Assembly (NCBI GenBank): GCA_012934845.2
Contig: WNNJ02003657.1
Span: 1 to 64,000 of the forward strand
Direction: 5' to 3'
Length of the DNA stretch: 64,000 nucleotides
Origin: Pomphorhynchus laevis
Taxonomy: Eukaryota; Acanthocephala; Palaeacanthocephala; Echinorhynchida; Pomphorhynchidae
In this document: one piece after another, positions 63,323-64,000 of the stretch
How the letters are laid out: each line of letters opens with the position of its first letter
Numbering within the stretch: the stretch's first letter is position 1
The notes under the pieces: generated by a model
What the model saw: the letters and a program-made list of their open reading frames with translations, nothing else
Database searches by the model: none
Told to the model about the DNA's origin: nothing
Made by a program: the position numbers and the translations under genes

Positions 63323-64000
63323 GGCATATAAAAAAGATTATAAGATAACAAATATAAAGTCAGAACAGTTGTCTTTCTTCTTATTTCTTAAGTTGCGTAA
63401 AATTTCATTGATTGGCTCAAATTGATTGTACATGACACATGTACGCATCGTCAGCCGAAATAAGCCTATAAGCCTACCCCCACTTTAGCGTATCTATTGT
63501 TTTTAAAGATAAACAGGACAAATGAGCACAGGAAAATACATGTAAGAGTGATGAGCATGCTGTGTTGCAAAAAAGCATACACAAGTTGATGATCGTTCAT
63601 GTATGATTCTTCCTTTTTTTACAGAACCTGGGGTGATATCCGTCAAGCGAAGCTCTCCAGATTAAAGTGCGCTTACTTGCGAGAGGGCTACGCCAAGCTG
63701 TTTGAAGAAAAGCAGGATTCTGATAAATATCCTGATCAAGTTTAAGTACTTTGCCGTCGAATAAATTTAGATTTTTAAGAAAACCATCAGTCAAAGGAAG
63801 ATTCATCTCTTTCTGCAATGAAACTGATAAAGGAGGCAACATTGCTAGAACTTGAACAGCCGTGGATGAAGTTATTGGAGATGCGACTACCAACCTTTTT
63901 ATAAATCTTGACAGGCACTTATCTAACTGGTAAAATTTTCTAAAGTCAAGTCGACCCAGATACAAGCTAGTCCATATTGTAGTCTTGGAAGCAACATTAT
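63323..64000 (-). mobile_element. Non-LTR-like C-terminal region entering from the right edge
   Basis: The minus-strand frame from beyond 64000 to 63597 encodes SLYLGRLDFRKFYQLDKCLS, RFIKRLVVASPITSSTAVQV and LAMLPPLSVSLQKEMNL, then SLDGYHPRFCKKRKNHT. The xSPxTSSTAxQVLAxLPPL pattern resembles the region after the RT thumb in Jockey/R1-type ORF2 proteins. A 3' UTR of about 300 bp then ends in the tail hairpin at 63279. It may be the C-terminal part of a family R relative. The rest is outside the window. Confidence 0.5.

Overview
The window is repeat-rich, AT-rich eukaryotic DNA. Several signs point to an invertebrate animal, probably an arthropod, but the sequence does not fix the species. One host gene is split by GT-AG introns of only 45-48 bp alternating with introns of several kilobases. 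The repeats are non-LTR retrotransposons (L2/CR1, CR1-like and Jockey-like) and Penelope-like elements (PLEs). I see no operons, rRNA genes or CRISPR arrays, and no LTR retrovirus-type element.

Layout. 1-11.5 kb is a graveyard of minus-strand non-LTR elements: an L2/CR1 fragment at the left edge, then two CR1-like elements (B and C) whose junction lies in a perfect-looking 1,826-bp tandem duplication (5755-7580 and 7581-9406). 12-20 kb holds PLE terminal repeats and a minus-strand canonical PLE. That PLE is split by an apparently intact Jockey-like element (14229-18207) with two open ORFs and a 13-bp target-site duplication. 20-32 kb has L2/CR1, permuted PLE, Jockey-like and restriction-like-endonuclease fragments, a SINE-like unit and a decayed hAT-like transposase gene. 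32.3-33.9 kb is a young, 5'-truncated L2/CR1 copy, and 34.5-35.5 kb is a PLE terminal-repeat array with hammerhead ribozyme sequences.

The clear host gene is a plus-strand Smad2/3-type gene. Seven exons are visible (about 36224 to 51061): the second half of MH1, a linker with two PPxY motifs, and all of MH2. The 5' exons were not found. Two large introns (36641-44327 and 45283-50753) are packed with retroelements, and the second also holds an antisense fragment of a protein disulfide isomerase gene. The Smad protein looks divergent: residues of the DNA-contact hairpin are changed and the C-terminal SSxS phospho-acceptor is missing.

51.5-55.2 kb is dominated by AT-rich PLEs whose GIY-YIG domain precedes the reverse transcriptase, the permuted 'Naiad' order. 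55.8-64 kb carries several broken copies of a retroelement combining a Cys-rich N-terminus, a reverse transcriptase and a C-terminal PD-(D/E)XK-like endonuclease.

Boundaries of decayed elements are approximate (tens of bases). Family names come from motifs read by eye, not from database searches.
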